NCBI GenBank assembly: GCA_040387735.1
Contig: JAZKDE010000014.1
Location: 62,001 to 126,000, forward strand
DNA length: 64,000 nucleotides
Direction of reading: 5' to 3'
DNA from: Arcicella sp040387735
Lineage (GTDB): Bacteria; Bacteroidota; Bacteroidia; Cytophagales; Spirosomataceae
This document shows, one piece after another, positions 32,903-40,649 of the stretch. How positions within the stretch are numbered: position 1 is the first letter of the stretch; each line of letters begins with the position of its first letter. A model generated the notes under the pieces. It did not search any database and was not told the origin of the DNA. It was given only the letters and a program-made list of their open reading frames with translations. The position numbers were made by a program, and so were the translations under genes.

Positions 32903-32939
32903 ACAAGGTGGGAAGTCTCAGAGAAACAGCCCACCTTGT
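32903..32939 (+). terminator. Rho-independent terminator
   Basis: A 10-bp stem ACAAGGTGGG / CCCACCTTGT (32903-32912 with 32930-32939), followed by ACTTTTG. Confidence 0.8.
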
Positions 32940-33155
32940 ACTTTTGAAAACATCCTTTCATTTCTGCTTCCACATTTACATTTCTTTCCTTCCTAATATT
33001 TTTCTTCGTTTTTTCATATTTCCTTTAAAACTACAAATAATCATTCTTCAATACAGAACCTCTAAAATTTAACTTTCTTAGGATATTACAATAAAATAAT
33101 GTTCAAAAGTTAATCTATCCGTTCAATAAGTATTTTACACTTTTTTTAATTATAT

Positions 33156-33186
33156 TTTGGAATTTTACATGGATTTATTAGTTTTG
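33156..33186 (+). promoter_or_regulatory. Promoter for the AraC-type regulator
   Basis: TTTG (33156-33159), 19 nt spacer, TAGTTTTG (33179-33186): full matches to both elements with standard spacing; leader about 45 nt. Confidence 0.7.
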
Positions 33187-33236
33187 TCCAAAATTAATCA
33201 TGGTACAACTGAATATAATTAAAAAAAGCCGCAAAG

Positions 33237-34163
33237 ATGGAAGATTATAATAAGATAATTGAGTCGCTCGGTGTGAAGTTTATAAAGTCACGCAACATTA
33301 GAATATTACAACCTATCCGTATCAAAAACTTCTACGATGTCGAGAACACACTCTTGATTTTGTACAACGGAGAAGTTTCTTTCGGAGAGGAGGCAGTTCA
33401 TGCTGAGGTAGGTGATATGCTTTTCATTCCAGGCGGAAAAATGCTTTCTGTAACTTATGGAAGTGCAGAAAGACCCAAAGCGATTTCGAACGAAGAGTTT
33501 ATGACTCATCGTGAACTATATTTTGAACCCAACGTCGAGCCTGCAAGAATTGGTCATATCGAAAACTCTTTTGGTATGGTTGCCTTTGAAGCAAAAGTTT
33601 TTGATTCGGTAAATTTCTTCACTTCTCTCGACATTCCTCCTTTCTTAATCAAAAAAGACGATAAGTTAGCATTTATGTTAGCGGAGATTTTGAAAGAAGA
33701 TATGACCGACGATTTAGGAAAAGGACGGGTAATCAAGATTAAAACCGAAGAAATCGTTATTGAGATTATTCGTTACATCATCAAAAACCGTTTATTCGTT
33801 GAGCAATTAGCAACCAACAGTACGTACTTCAAAGACCCTCGTTTAATTGATATTTTCGCTTATATTAAAGACAATATCGGAGGAGATTTATCGAACAAAG
33901 TATTGGCTAACGTCGCTAACGTTTCGGAAGATTATGTTGGACAGTATTTCAAAATGTTGACGGGTATTAATCCACAAGATTATATCGAATATCAAAGAAT
34001 GGAAGCTGCCGTGGGATTATTGAGAACTTCTAAGAAATCTATTCGTGCCATTGGTGCAGATGTAGGATATAAAGATACCGCTTATTTTTGTCGTCGTTTC
34101 AAAATGATGTTTGGTATTCCAGCAGGAAAAATGCGAAGAAGAGAATCATTAATGAATTTGTAG
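33237..34163 (+). CDS. AraC-family transcriptional regulator
   Basis: A 308-residue DNA-binding protein. The N-terminal half looks like a cupin sensor ('TLLILYNGEVSFGEEAVHAEVGDMLFIPGG'; quoted in part: 'AVHAEVGDMLFIPGG'). The C-terminal 100 residues are the double helix-turn-helix of the AraC family, with 'VLANVANVSEDYVGQYFKML' and 'SIRAIGADVGYKDTAYFCRRF'. The signal it senses is unknown. It has a strong promoter of its own, stands between unrelated metabolic genes and is followed by a terminator, so its targets cannot be guessed from neighbours. Confidence 0.9.
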   Translation: MEDYNKIIESLGVKFIKSRNIRILQPIRIKNFYDVENTLLILYNGEVSFGEEAVHAEVGDMLFIPGGKMLSVTYGSAERPKAISNEEFMTHRELYFEPNVEPARIGHIENSFGMVAFEAKVFDSVNFFTSLDIPPFLIKKDDKLAFMLAEILKEDMTDDLGKGRVIKIKTEEIVIEIIRYIIKNRLFVEQLATNSTYFKDPRLIDIFAYIKDNIGGDLSNKVLANVANVSEDYVGQYFKMLTGINPQDYIEYQRMEAAVGLLRTSKKSIRAIGADVGYKDTAYFCRRFKMMFGIPAGKMRRRESLMNL

Positions 34164-34267
34164 AAGAGGGGTTTAGGGTGACCGACGCTTCGGGTTAGTT
34201 TTAGAGATTAGGGGCGTGAGTAGAAATTTCAAACCTTAAATCCTCCTAAAAACTAATGAAAATAATC

Positions 34268-34307
34268 ATCAAAAAGCCCGATTCATTTTTGAATTGGGCT
34301 TTTTGAT
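34268..34307 (+). terminator. Strong rho-independent terminator
   Basis: An 18-nt stem with one mismatch (34268-34285 with 34290-34307) around AAAAAGCCC, a 4-nt loop and a T-tract. Confidence 0.88.
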
Positions 34308-34368
34308 TTATTCCCAACAAGTAATCCTTACTATTCACAAACACCCAACTCCTAATACCTAAAAATAG

Positions 34369-34953
34369 ATGAAAACAGTAATTATAAAATATAACGCAGG
34401 AAATGTACAATCAGTCATGTACGCTTTGGATAGAATCGGCGTAAGTTACCTGTGGACCGACGATGAAGCAGAAATCCGTTCTGCTGACCGAGTAATTTTC
34501 CCAGGCGTAGGCGAAGCAAGTACAGCCATGAGTTATTTACGTGAAAAAGGTTTAGACAAAGTTATTCCATCGCTTACGCAACCCGTCTTGGGTACGTGTG
34601 TAGGAATGCAATTGATGTGTCGCCATTCAGAAGAAAATGACACGACTTGCATGGGCATTTTTGATATTAACGTAAAACGCTTTCAATCAGCCGAGTACAA
34701 AGTTCCGCACGTAGGTTGGAATAATATTTACGACTTCAAAAATGGCTTAACTCAAGGTTTACAAGAAAGCAGTTTTATGTATTTTGTGCATAGTTATTAT
34801 GCTGAAATGAGCGAATACACCGTTGCCAAATGTGATTATATTCAGCCATTTTCTGCTATGCTACAAAAAGATAACTTCTATGCTGCACAATTTCACACCG
34901 AAATTAGCGGAAAAGAAGGGCAGATGATTATTGAGAATTTTTTGAAGATTTAA
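34369..34953 (+). CDS. hisH: Imidazole glycerol phosphate synthase, glutaminase subunit
   Basis: HisH releases ammonia from glutamine and channels it to HisF in histidine synthesis. The class I amidotransferase triad is visible: C77 in 'LGTCVGMQLM', with H176 and E178 near the C-terminus. The His-x-Glu block reads 'QFHTEISG', where most relatives have 'HPE'. 'FPGVGEASTAM' forms the oxyanion region. At 194 residues it is full length. The usual his operon neighbours (hisB, hisA, hisF) are absent: terminators lie on both sides, so it is a lone gene here. Confidence 0.93.
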   Translation: MKTVIIKYNAGNVQSVMYALDRIGVSYLWTDDEAEIRSADRVIFPGVGEASTAMSYLREKGLDKVIPSLTQPVLGTCVGMQLMCRHSEENDTTCMGIFDINVKRFQSAEYKVPHVGWNNIYDFKNGLTQGLQESSFMYFVHSYYAEMSEYTVAKCDYIQPFSAMLQKDNFYAAQFHTEISGKEGQMIIENFLKI

Positions 34954-34968
34954 CTCCATCATCTATCT

Positions 34969-35004
34969 TACCTTCCCGAAAGTATTATACCTTTCGGGAA
35001 GGTA
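34969..35004. terminator. Bidirectional hairpin after hisH
   Basis: A 14-bp perfect stem TACCTTCCCGAAAG / CTTTCGGGAAGGTA (34969-34982 with 34991-35004), 8-nt loop. It lies between convergent genes and shares its core with the hairpin at 37109-37158. Confidence 0.8.
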
Positions 35005-35024
35005 TTTATGAACTAAAGTCTATC

Positions 35025-35795
35025 TTAGGGTTGCTTCCACTTTCCCAAAGTCTTTTTCGTAAACGCACTCAAAACCAACCTTCCGCTTATTTCCGCTCTT
35101 TCTGCAAGTAGTTCATCCCAATGGTCGGTATTTTTCCAAAGGATTTTTTTGAGTTCCATTAATGCTTCTGGATTATAAGTAGTTAAACGATTGGCTAAGT
35201 CCTTTACGGCTTTATCCATTTCTTCAATCGTATCAAAAACTTCCATAAATAACCCTTTCTCTTTCGCCCAATCTGCCGAAAAGAATTCATTGGGGTTTAA
35301 AGCCATTTGTGAAAATGCTGATAAGCCCATTTTTCGTTCAACGACTGGTTCAATAACAGCTGGAATGATACCAATATTTAATTCTGATAATTTAATGGAC
35401 GCAAATTTCGTAGCCATACAATAATCCGTTGCGGCGGCAAGTCCAACGCCTCCCCCAACGGACTTTCCTTGTACTCTTCCGATGATGATTTTAGGACATT
35501 TTCGACAAGAATTAATAATTTTTGCAAAGCCATTAAAAAATATTTTTCCCGAATTTTCATTCTCAATCTGTAATAATTGGTCAAAATCTGCTCCCGAACA
35601 AAAAGTACGTTCTCCACCACTTTGCAGAATAATCACTTGTACGTCCGAACGTTCTCCCAAAGTTTCTATGGTTGATACTAATTCTTCCAATAATTTGATT
35701 GGCATAGAGTTGGTAGCGAGATTACAAAAAATGACCTTCGCCACTCCTTCCTGCCCATTCTCAACAACAACTGACCCCGATGAAATAGCTTGCAT
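35025..35795 (-). CDS. Enoyl-CoA hydratase/isomerase family protein
   Basis: A 256-residue crotonase-fold enzyme. The oxyanion-hole segments are 'RTFCSGADFDQLL' and 'VQGKSVGGGVGLAAATDY'. Of the two catalytic Glu positions of classical enoyl-CoA hydratase, the second is present ('KLSELNIGIIPA') while the first is Gly in 'GGGVGLAA', a pattern found in methylglutaconyl-CoA hydratase-like members. The gene diverges from the second acyl-CoA dehydrogenase, and the two could serve one branched-chain amino-acid or fatty-acid route. The exact substrate is an inference. Confidence 0.85.
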   Translation of the reverse strand: MQAISSGSVVVENGQEGVAKVIFCNLATNSMPIKLLEELVSTIETLGERSDVQVIILQSGGERTFCSGADFDQLLQIENENSGKIFFNGFAKIINSCRKCPKIIIGRVQGKSVGGGVGLAAATDYCMATKFASIKLSELNIGIIPAVIEPVVERKMGLSAFSQMALNPNEFFSADWAKEKGLFMEVFDTIEEMDKAVKDLANRLTTYNPEALMELKKILWKNTDHWDELLAERAEISGRLVLSAFTKKTLGKWKQP

Positions 35796-35836
35796 AATGA
35801 AAATATTTTAAGAAATTACAGTATAAAATTAAGAAA

Positions 35837-35844
35837 TAGCTTTG
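35837..35844 (+). promoter_or_regulatory. Promoter -7 element for the second acyl-CoA dehydrogenase
   Basis: TAGCTTTG matches TAnnTTTG. The leader of about 80 nt contains a small hairpin TGCCTC / GAGGCA (35875-35880 with 35890-35895). Confidence 0.45.
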
Positions 35845-35926
35845 AGCATTAAGCGATAAGCAATGAGTTTTTGTTGCCTCAGTGTCTTTGAGGCATTTAC
35901 TTAACACCATCAACAATCAAATTAAA

Positions 35927-37066
35927 ATGTACAAATCAGAACAATTAACATTAGTACGACAATCTGCCCGAGATTTTGCAGAACGCTTTATTCGTCCGCA
36001 CGTGATGGAATGGGACGAAGCCCAAATTTTTCCTATCGACCTCATGCACCAATTAGGTGAGCATGGTTTTTTAGGCGTACTCGTTCCTGAAGAATACAGT
36101 GGTGCGGGTTTGGGCTATCAGGAATACGTTTCAGTAATTGATGAAATTTCACAAGTTTGTGGCTCAATTGGCTTATCCGTGGCCGCTCATAACTCTTTGT
36201 GTACCAACCATATACTCCAATTTGGTTCGACTTCACAGAAAGAAATATATCTGCCAAAACTCGCTACTGGTCAATGGATTGGAGCATGGGCATTAACGGA
36301 AGCCAATACGGGTTCAGACTCCGCCCGTATGATGTGCGTAGCTCGTCGGGAAGGAGAAGAGTATGTACTAAATGGTTCAAAATGTTGGATTACGCACGGA
36401 AAATCAGGCGACGTAGTAGTTGTTATGACTCGAACTGGTGAAATTGGAGCAAAAAATAATTCGACCGCTTTCATTGTTGAACGTGGGAATCCTGGCTTGA
36501 AATATGGCAAAAAAGAAAACAAATTAGGAATGAGGGCTTCTGAGACGGCGGAAGTAATTTTAGAAGATTGCCGTGTACCAATTTCAGCTCGTTTAGGAAA
36601 TGAAGGCGATGGTTTTAAACAAGCTATGAAGATTCTGGACGGTGGACGAATTTCGATTGCGTCATTGTCTTTAGGAATAGCCAAAGGTGCCATGTCTGCG
36701 GCCGCAAAATATGCCCAAGAACGTCATCAGTTTGGACAACCAATTGCCAATTTCCAAGGAATAAGTTTCAAATTAGCCGAAATGGCCACTAAGGTACACG
36801 CCGCTGAATTGATGACTCGTGAGGCGGCAGAACTCAAAATGGAAGGAACAAATATGACAAAAGAAGCTGCTATGGCAAAATTTTACGCTTCCGAAATTTG
36901 CGTAGAAGTTTCAACCGATGCAGTTCAGATTTTTGGTGGATATGGCTATACAAAGGATTTTCCAGTAGAAAAATTCTATCGAGATTCTAAACTTTGTACC
37001 ATCGGTGAAGGAACTTCGGAAATCCAAAAAATCGTGATTGCGAGAGAGGTATTGAAGGAGTATTGA
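35927..37066 (+). CDS. Acyl-CoA dehydrogenase
   Basis: A 379-residue FAD-dependent dehydrogenase. The ATG at 35927 gives 'MYKSEQLTLVRQSARDFAE', the usual family start; a GTG at 35882 would add 15 unrelated residues. Landmarks are 'WALTEANTGSDSARM', 'KLGMRASETAEVILEDCRVP', 'KFYASEICVEVSTDAVQIFGGYGYT' (quoted in part: 'AVQIFGGYGYT') and 'GEGTSEIQKIVIAREVL', which holds the likely catalytic Glu. It resembles the first acyl-CoA dehydrogenase of this window (31728) along its whole length, so the two are paralogues with probably different substrates. It diverges from an enoyl-CoA hydratase. Confidence 0.94.
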   Translation: MYKSEQLTLVRQSARDFAERFIRPHVMEWDEAQIFPIDLMHQLGEHGFLGVLVPEEYSGAGLGYQEYVSVIDEISQVCGSIGLSVAAHNSLCTNHILQFGSTSQKEIYLPKLATGQWIGAWALTEANTGSDSARMMCVARREGEEYVLNGSKCWITHGKSGDVVVVMTRTGEIGAKNNSTAFIVERGNPGLKYGKKENKLGMRASETAEVILEDCRVPISARLGNEGDGFKQAMKILDGGRISIASLSLGIAKGAMSAAAKYAQERHQFGQPIANFQGISFKLAEMATKVHAAELMTREAAELKMEGTNMTKEAAMAKFYASEICVEVSTDAVQIFGGYGYTKDFPVEKFYRDSKLCTIGEGTSEIQKIVIAREVLKEY

Positions 37067-37108
37067 TAAGTTTATCGTACAAGGATTAGACGGCATATTA
37101 TTTCGTTT

Positions 37109-37158
37109 ACCCTATTACCTTCCCTAAAGTTTTAGAACTTTCAAGAAGGTAATAGGGT
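37109..37158. terminator. Bidirectional hairpin with nested stem
   Basis: A 14-bp perfect outer stem (37109-37122 with 37145-37158) and an inner AAAGTT/AACTTT (37126-37131 with 37136-37141) between convergent genes. Its core TACCTTCCCTAAAG resembles the hairpin at 34969. Confidence 0.75.
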
Positions 37159-37226
37159 CTTAAATATCCCAACGAAATAACATTGCTTACAGAATAATTA
37201 AAAGATAAATCTGTGAGCCATAACAC

Positions 37227-38504
37227 TCAAAACAAAGGCACAATCAATTTAAACTCACTCCCCTCTCCCAAAGTACTTTTTAACTCAATTTTCCCTTTGT
37301 GTCCTTCCACCATTTCTTTGACATAGTACAAACCTAAACCAAAACCTTTTACGTTGTGGACATCGCCCGTATGAACACGGAAGAACTTATTAAAGACTTG
37401 TTTTTGGTCACGCTCAGGAATTCCAATTCCATTATCTTTAATACTGATAATTAATTCATTACCGATATTTTCAGTGGTAATATTAATCACAGGCGACAGC
37501 TCACAGTATTTCATAGCATTGTCAATAAGGTTATGAATAATGTTCGTAAAATGCAGTCGGTCAGCTCTAATTAGAGTATTATCAGCATTTAGATTTACGA
37601 TTAATTCTCCATTTTTTTCCTTAAATAATGGCTCACAACTGATGACTAAATCCTCTAAAAGTTCATGTACATCAACGTCTTCAAAATTCAGTTTATCAAT
37701 TTTTTGAGCAATATTTGCCGTCTGTAAAACCGTATCTACATTCTTTTTCAAGCGAGCGGCTTCTTTCCTAATAATGGCGGCATAACTCAATAATCTTTCG
37801 GGCGTATTGATGATTTCGGGCTTCATTAAGACTTCACTCGAAATAGAAATCGTCGAAATGGGTGTCTTAAATTCATGCGTCATATTATTAATAAAGTCAT
37901 TCTGAATCTCCGAAAGGCGTTTTTGCTTGAAAATCAACATTAAAGCATACACAAAAAATGCCATTACCACCAACAAAATCGCCGAGGACACAAACCAATT
38001 ATTAAGGTCGCCCAAAAGGAAGCGTTTTTTATCGGGAAAATGAACGCCAAAGTAATAATTATGAATATTCAAATCGGGGAAATGGTAGTTTGCGGTTGAA
38101 TCAGAACGGTCACAGTTTTCAGAATAACACACAAAAGAAGCGTACTGAATCTGGTCTTTTGTACAATCATAAATACCATATTCAAAATTTAGACGAATAT
38201 CAGAATGAGCAAATTCTTGTTTCAGAAACTCTTCCAAAATTAAGTGATTTATTGTATCATTAACCTGTACCGTATAATAATTAGACGTTATTCTTTCAAC
38301 AGGTTTTAGCAATTGACTATTGGGGTTTTTATTAAAATCCAGCAATCGTTTATTAACCATCCTCAATGCCGACGTAGCTCGTTGGTCAAAATCACGGTCT
38401 TCGAGGTTATATGCCTGTTTGAACCAATAATATTGAACCACGATGACACTTCCCAACAACAACACGGATAAGGCTACAAATATTCTGAGTGTTTTTGCAT
38501 TCAT
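37227..38504 (-). CDS. Two-component sensor histidine kinase, orphan
   Basis: A 425-residue membrane kinase. Two helices (about residues 8-27 and 170-192) enclose a periplasmic domain of about 140 residues that contains three Cys ('YDCTKDQ', 'VCYSENC'). The dimerisation box is 'MTHEFKTPISTIS' with H210, and the ATPase domain has 'NLIDNAMKYC', 'KDNGIGIPERD' and 'GFGLGLYYVKEMVEGH'. The layout is that of many Bacteroidota kinases normally followed by an OmpR-type regulator, but no regulator gene is adjacent. A possible promoter is TAATTTTG on the minus strand (38586-38579). Confidence 0.9.
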   Translation of the reverse strand: MNAKTLRIFVALSVLLLGSVIVVQYYWFKQAYNLEDRDFDQRATSALRMVNKRLLDFNKNPNSQLLKPVERITSNYYTVQVNDTINHLILEEFLKQEFAHSDIRLNFEYGIYDCTKDQIQYASFVCYSENCDRSDSTANYHFPDLNIHNYYFGVHFPDKKRFLLGDLNNWFVSSAILLVVMAFFVYALMLIFKQKRLSEIQNDFINNMTHEFKTPISTISISSEVLMKPEIINTPERLLSYAAIIRKEAARLKKNVDTVLQTANIAQKIDKLNFEDVDVHELLEDLVISCEPLFKEKNGELIVNLNADNTLIRADRLHFTNIIHNLIDNAMKYCELSPVINITTENIGNELIISIKDNGIGIPERDQKQVFNKFFRVHTGDVHNVKGFGLGLYYVKEMVEGHKGKIELKSTLGEGSEFKLIVPLF

Positions 38505-38578
38505 TTTTAAAGGATTTTACAAAAAGTTTACCACTACTCAAAGTGGAATTTTTATTAAAAGCGTCATATTACTTAGAA

Positions 38579-38586
38579 CAAAATTA
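38579..38586 (-). promoter_or_regulatory. Possible promoter -7 element for the 37227 kinase
   Basis: TAATTTTG on the minus strand, 75 nt upstream of the ATG; a TTG lies 25 nt further upstream, somewhat beyond usual spacing. Confidence 0.35.
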
Positions 38587-38641
38587 ATTGATTGAGACGC
38601 TCATTGATTTCCAATTATTTCTATTCGACAAATTTTCAGTT

Positions 38642-38649
38642 ATTTTTGG
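38642..38649 (+). promoter_or_regulatory. Possible promoter -7 element for the TMTC-like gene
   Basis: TATTTTTG matches TAnnTTTG, 50 nt before the ATG at 38700; no clear -33 element. Confidence 0.35.
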
Positions 38650-38699
38650 AATAATTTTTGAGTAATTCCTTTCTATAAACCCATAAATATCAACCTGTT

Positions 38700-40649
38700 A
38701 TGTCCAAGAAAAATAAGGCTGTAAATACTCCCCAGTCTTCCTCAAACACATCTAAAACACAAAATACTGATCATCAAACAAATGTGCAAAAGAACAACGC
38801 CCCCATTCAATGGTATTGGATTTGTGTTGGTATTTTGGTTTTTTCAGTAATTGCCGCATTTTCTGGTGGATTTAATAATGAGTTTGTCAATTGGGACGAC
38901 CAGACTTATGTTAAACTTAATCCAATTGTTATTAAACCAAACGGACATTGGACTGAGGCTTGGAGTAGTCATGTAGCCCTCAACTACCATCCCCTTACCA
39001 TAACGTCTTTAATGATAAATTCTGATATTTTTGGTGTACAATCCGCTCGTTCATTTATTATTACCAATACTTTAATTCACTTATTAAATGTTCTTTTCGT
39101 CTTTTATTTTATCTTATTATTGCTGAAAAAGTCATCCGAAATTACGCTTCCCAAATCAGGAAAAGCCCTTTTCGTCGCTTTTTTTACGGCTTTATTATTT
39201 GCTATTCACCCAATGCGAGTTGAATCTGTAATATGGGTATCAGAGCGTAAAGACGTACTTTACAGTTTCTTTTTTCTGGCTGGTTGCATTAATTATTTAA
39301 AATATTTAGACTCTGAAAAAAATCGTAAATTTCTAATTTACTGCTTCTTTTTATTCTTAGCATCGTGTCTTTCAAAAGGTCAAGCAGTAGTTTTACCTTT
39401 AGTCTTTTTATTATTAGATTATTGGCGTGAACGAAAATTTGAAAGAAATGTATTCATCGAAAAAATACCATTTTTAGCAATTTCACTACTATTTGGACTC
39501 ATTGCCACTAATATTCAAAGTGGTGGTAATTTCTACGGACTTTTACACGGAATTGGGCAGGCAGGTTTTGCCATGGTTGACAGCGAAAAAGTATCTATCG
39601 CCAAAAATTTTACCTATGCAGGTTATGGGTTCATGATGTATTGCTACCATTTTTTCCTACCGTTCAATTTATCTTCTTTTTATCTATACAATCCTTTTGA
39701 AAATATCCATATTGAGTATTTTTTAGGGCTACTTCTTATGATTGCGATCTTTGGTTTTGGTATCTATAATTTTGGCAGAAACAAGGTTATTTTTTTCGGA
39801 ATAGGCTTTTTTGTCATCACGATAATTTTAGTTCTTCAAATTTTGCAAGTTGGTCTGGCTATTATGGCAGACCGCTATACTTATTTACCTTATATCGGCT
39901 TTTTCTTTATGCTTAGTATGTTTTTTTGGGGTTTATATGAACGACAAAGTTTTCAAAAATATCTCTCAATGGGGTTCATTGGAGCTTTTTCAATTATGTG
40001 TTTCCTCATTACTCGTAAACAAGTAGAGGTTTGGCAAGATACTATTACACTGTTTAAAAGTCGATTAACCTTAAATCCAGAAGATTATCGAGGACATTAT
40101 AATTTGGGTGAGGCTTATGTCGCAAAAGAAAACTTGGACGGTGCTATTTCAGAATTTTCATTAGCCATTGAACAAGGCTGGAAGGAAAATATTGCTCCGT
40201 GGGCAAATTTGGCAACCGCCTACGAAAAACAAGGAAATTATATAAAAGCCATTGAATACCACGACCAAATTATCAAAAAAGATTCTGCCACTGCTGAAAC
40301 ATACATGAATCGAGGGAATGCTTATTTGAACGCCCAAATGCCAGAAAAAGCACTTCCTGACTTAGAAAAGGCACTAAATATGCCTAAGTTAAAAGACAAA
40401 GTTTTAACTCGTGGCTCCTTGGCTACCGCTCAACTAAATGTGGGTCAAGCGAAAGAGGCTTTGGAAAACTATAATATTGTCATTGATAAAGAAGGGAGCA
40501 AAAATCCCGAGTATTTTTACAATCGTGGAGTTGCCAAAAGTAAATTTGGTGATAATTTAGGAGCAATAACGGATATAAAACAATGCGTAATACTCAAACC
40601 AGACCATATTAAAGCAAATGAAGCATTAAAATTATTGGGTGTTAAATAA
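38700..40649 (+). CDS. TMTC-like polytopic membrane protein with C-terminal TPRs
   Basis: A 649-residue protein. After a short Ser/Thr/Asn/Gln-rich cytoplasmic start come about ten membrane helices (residues 40-450) and then five or so TPR units ('NPEDYRGHYNLGEAYVAKENLDGAISEFS', quoted in part: 'GHYNLGEAYVAKENLDGAI'). The first outer loop has 'EFVNWDDQTYV', an acidic WDD motif, and later 'AIHPMRVESVIWVSERKDVL'. Both are landmarks of the GT-C glycosyltransferase fold shared with TMTC-type O-mannosyltransferases. A lipid-linked sugar transferase acting on exported proteins is a reasonable inference, not shown. Its stop abuts the stop of the convergent kinase gene. Confidence 0.8.
   Translation: MSKKNKAVNTPQSSSNTSKTQNTDHQTNVQKNNAPIQWYWICVGILVFSVIAAFSGGFNNEFVNWDDQTYVKLNPIVIKPNGHWTEAWSSHVALNYHPLTITSLMINSDIFGVQSARSFIITNTLIHLLNVLFVFYFILLLLKKSSEITLPKSGKALFVAFFTALLFAIHPMRVESVIWVSERKDVLYSFFFLAGCINYLKYLDSEKNRKFLIYCFFLFLASCLSKGQAVVLPLVFLLLDYWRERKFERNVFIEKIPFLAISLLFGLIATNIQSGGNFYGLLHGIGQAGFAMVDSEKVSIAKNFTYAGYGFMMYCYHFFLPFNLSSFYLYNPFENIHIEYFLGLLLMIAIFGFGIYNFGRNKVIFFGIGFFVITIILVLQILQVGLAIMADRYTYLPYIGFFFMLSMFFWGLYERQSFQKYLSMGFIGAFSIMCFLITRKQVEVWQDTITLFKSRLTLNPEDYRGHYNLGEAYVAKENLDGAISEFSLAIEQGWKENIAPWANLATAYEKQGNYIKAIEYHDQIIKKDSATAETYMNRGNAYLNAQMPEKALPDLEKALNMPKLKDKVLTRGSLATAQLNVGQAKEALENYNIVIDKEGSKNPEYFYNRGVAKSKFGDNLGAITDIKQCVILKPDHIKANEALKLLGVK

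Larger units (their letters stand above)
32892..33236. other. Intergenic region with terminator and promoter
   Basis: About 345 nt. It starts with the terminator at 32903-32939 and ends with the AraC-gene promoter (33156-33186). Between them lies AT-rich DNA in which I see no gene or repeat. Confidence 0.7.

Noticed and set aside
35882..35926. GTG start extending the second acyl-CoA dehydrogenase by 15 residues
   Set aside because: The added residues do not resemble the family, and the extension starts inside the leader hairpin; the ATG at 35927 fits homologues.
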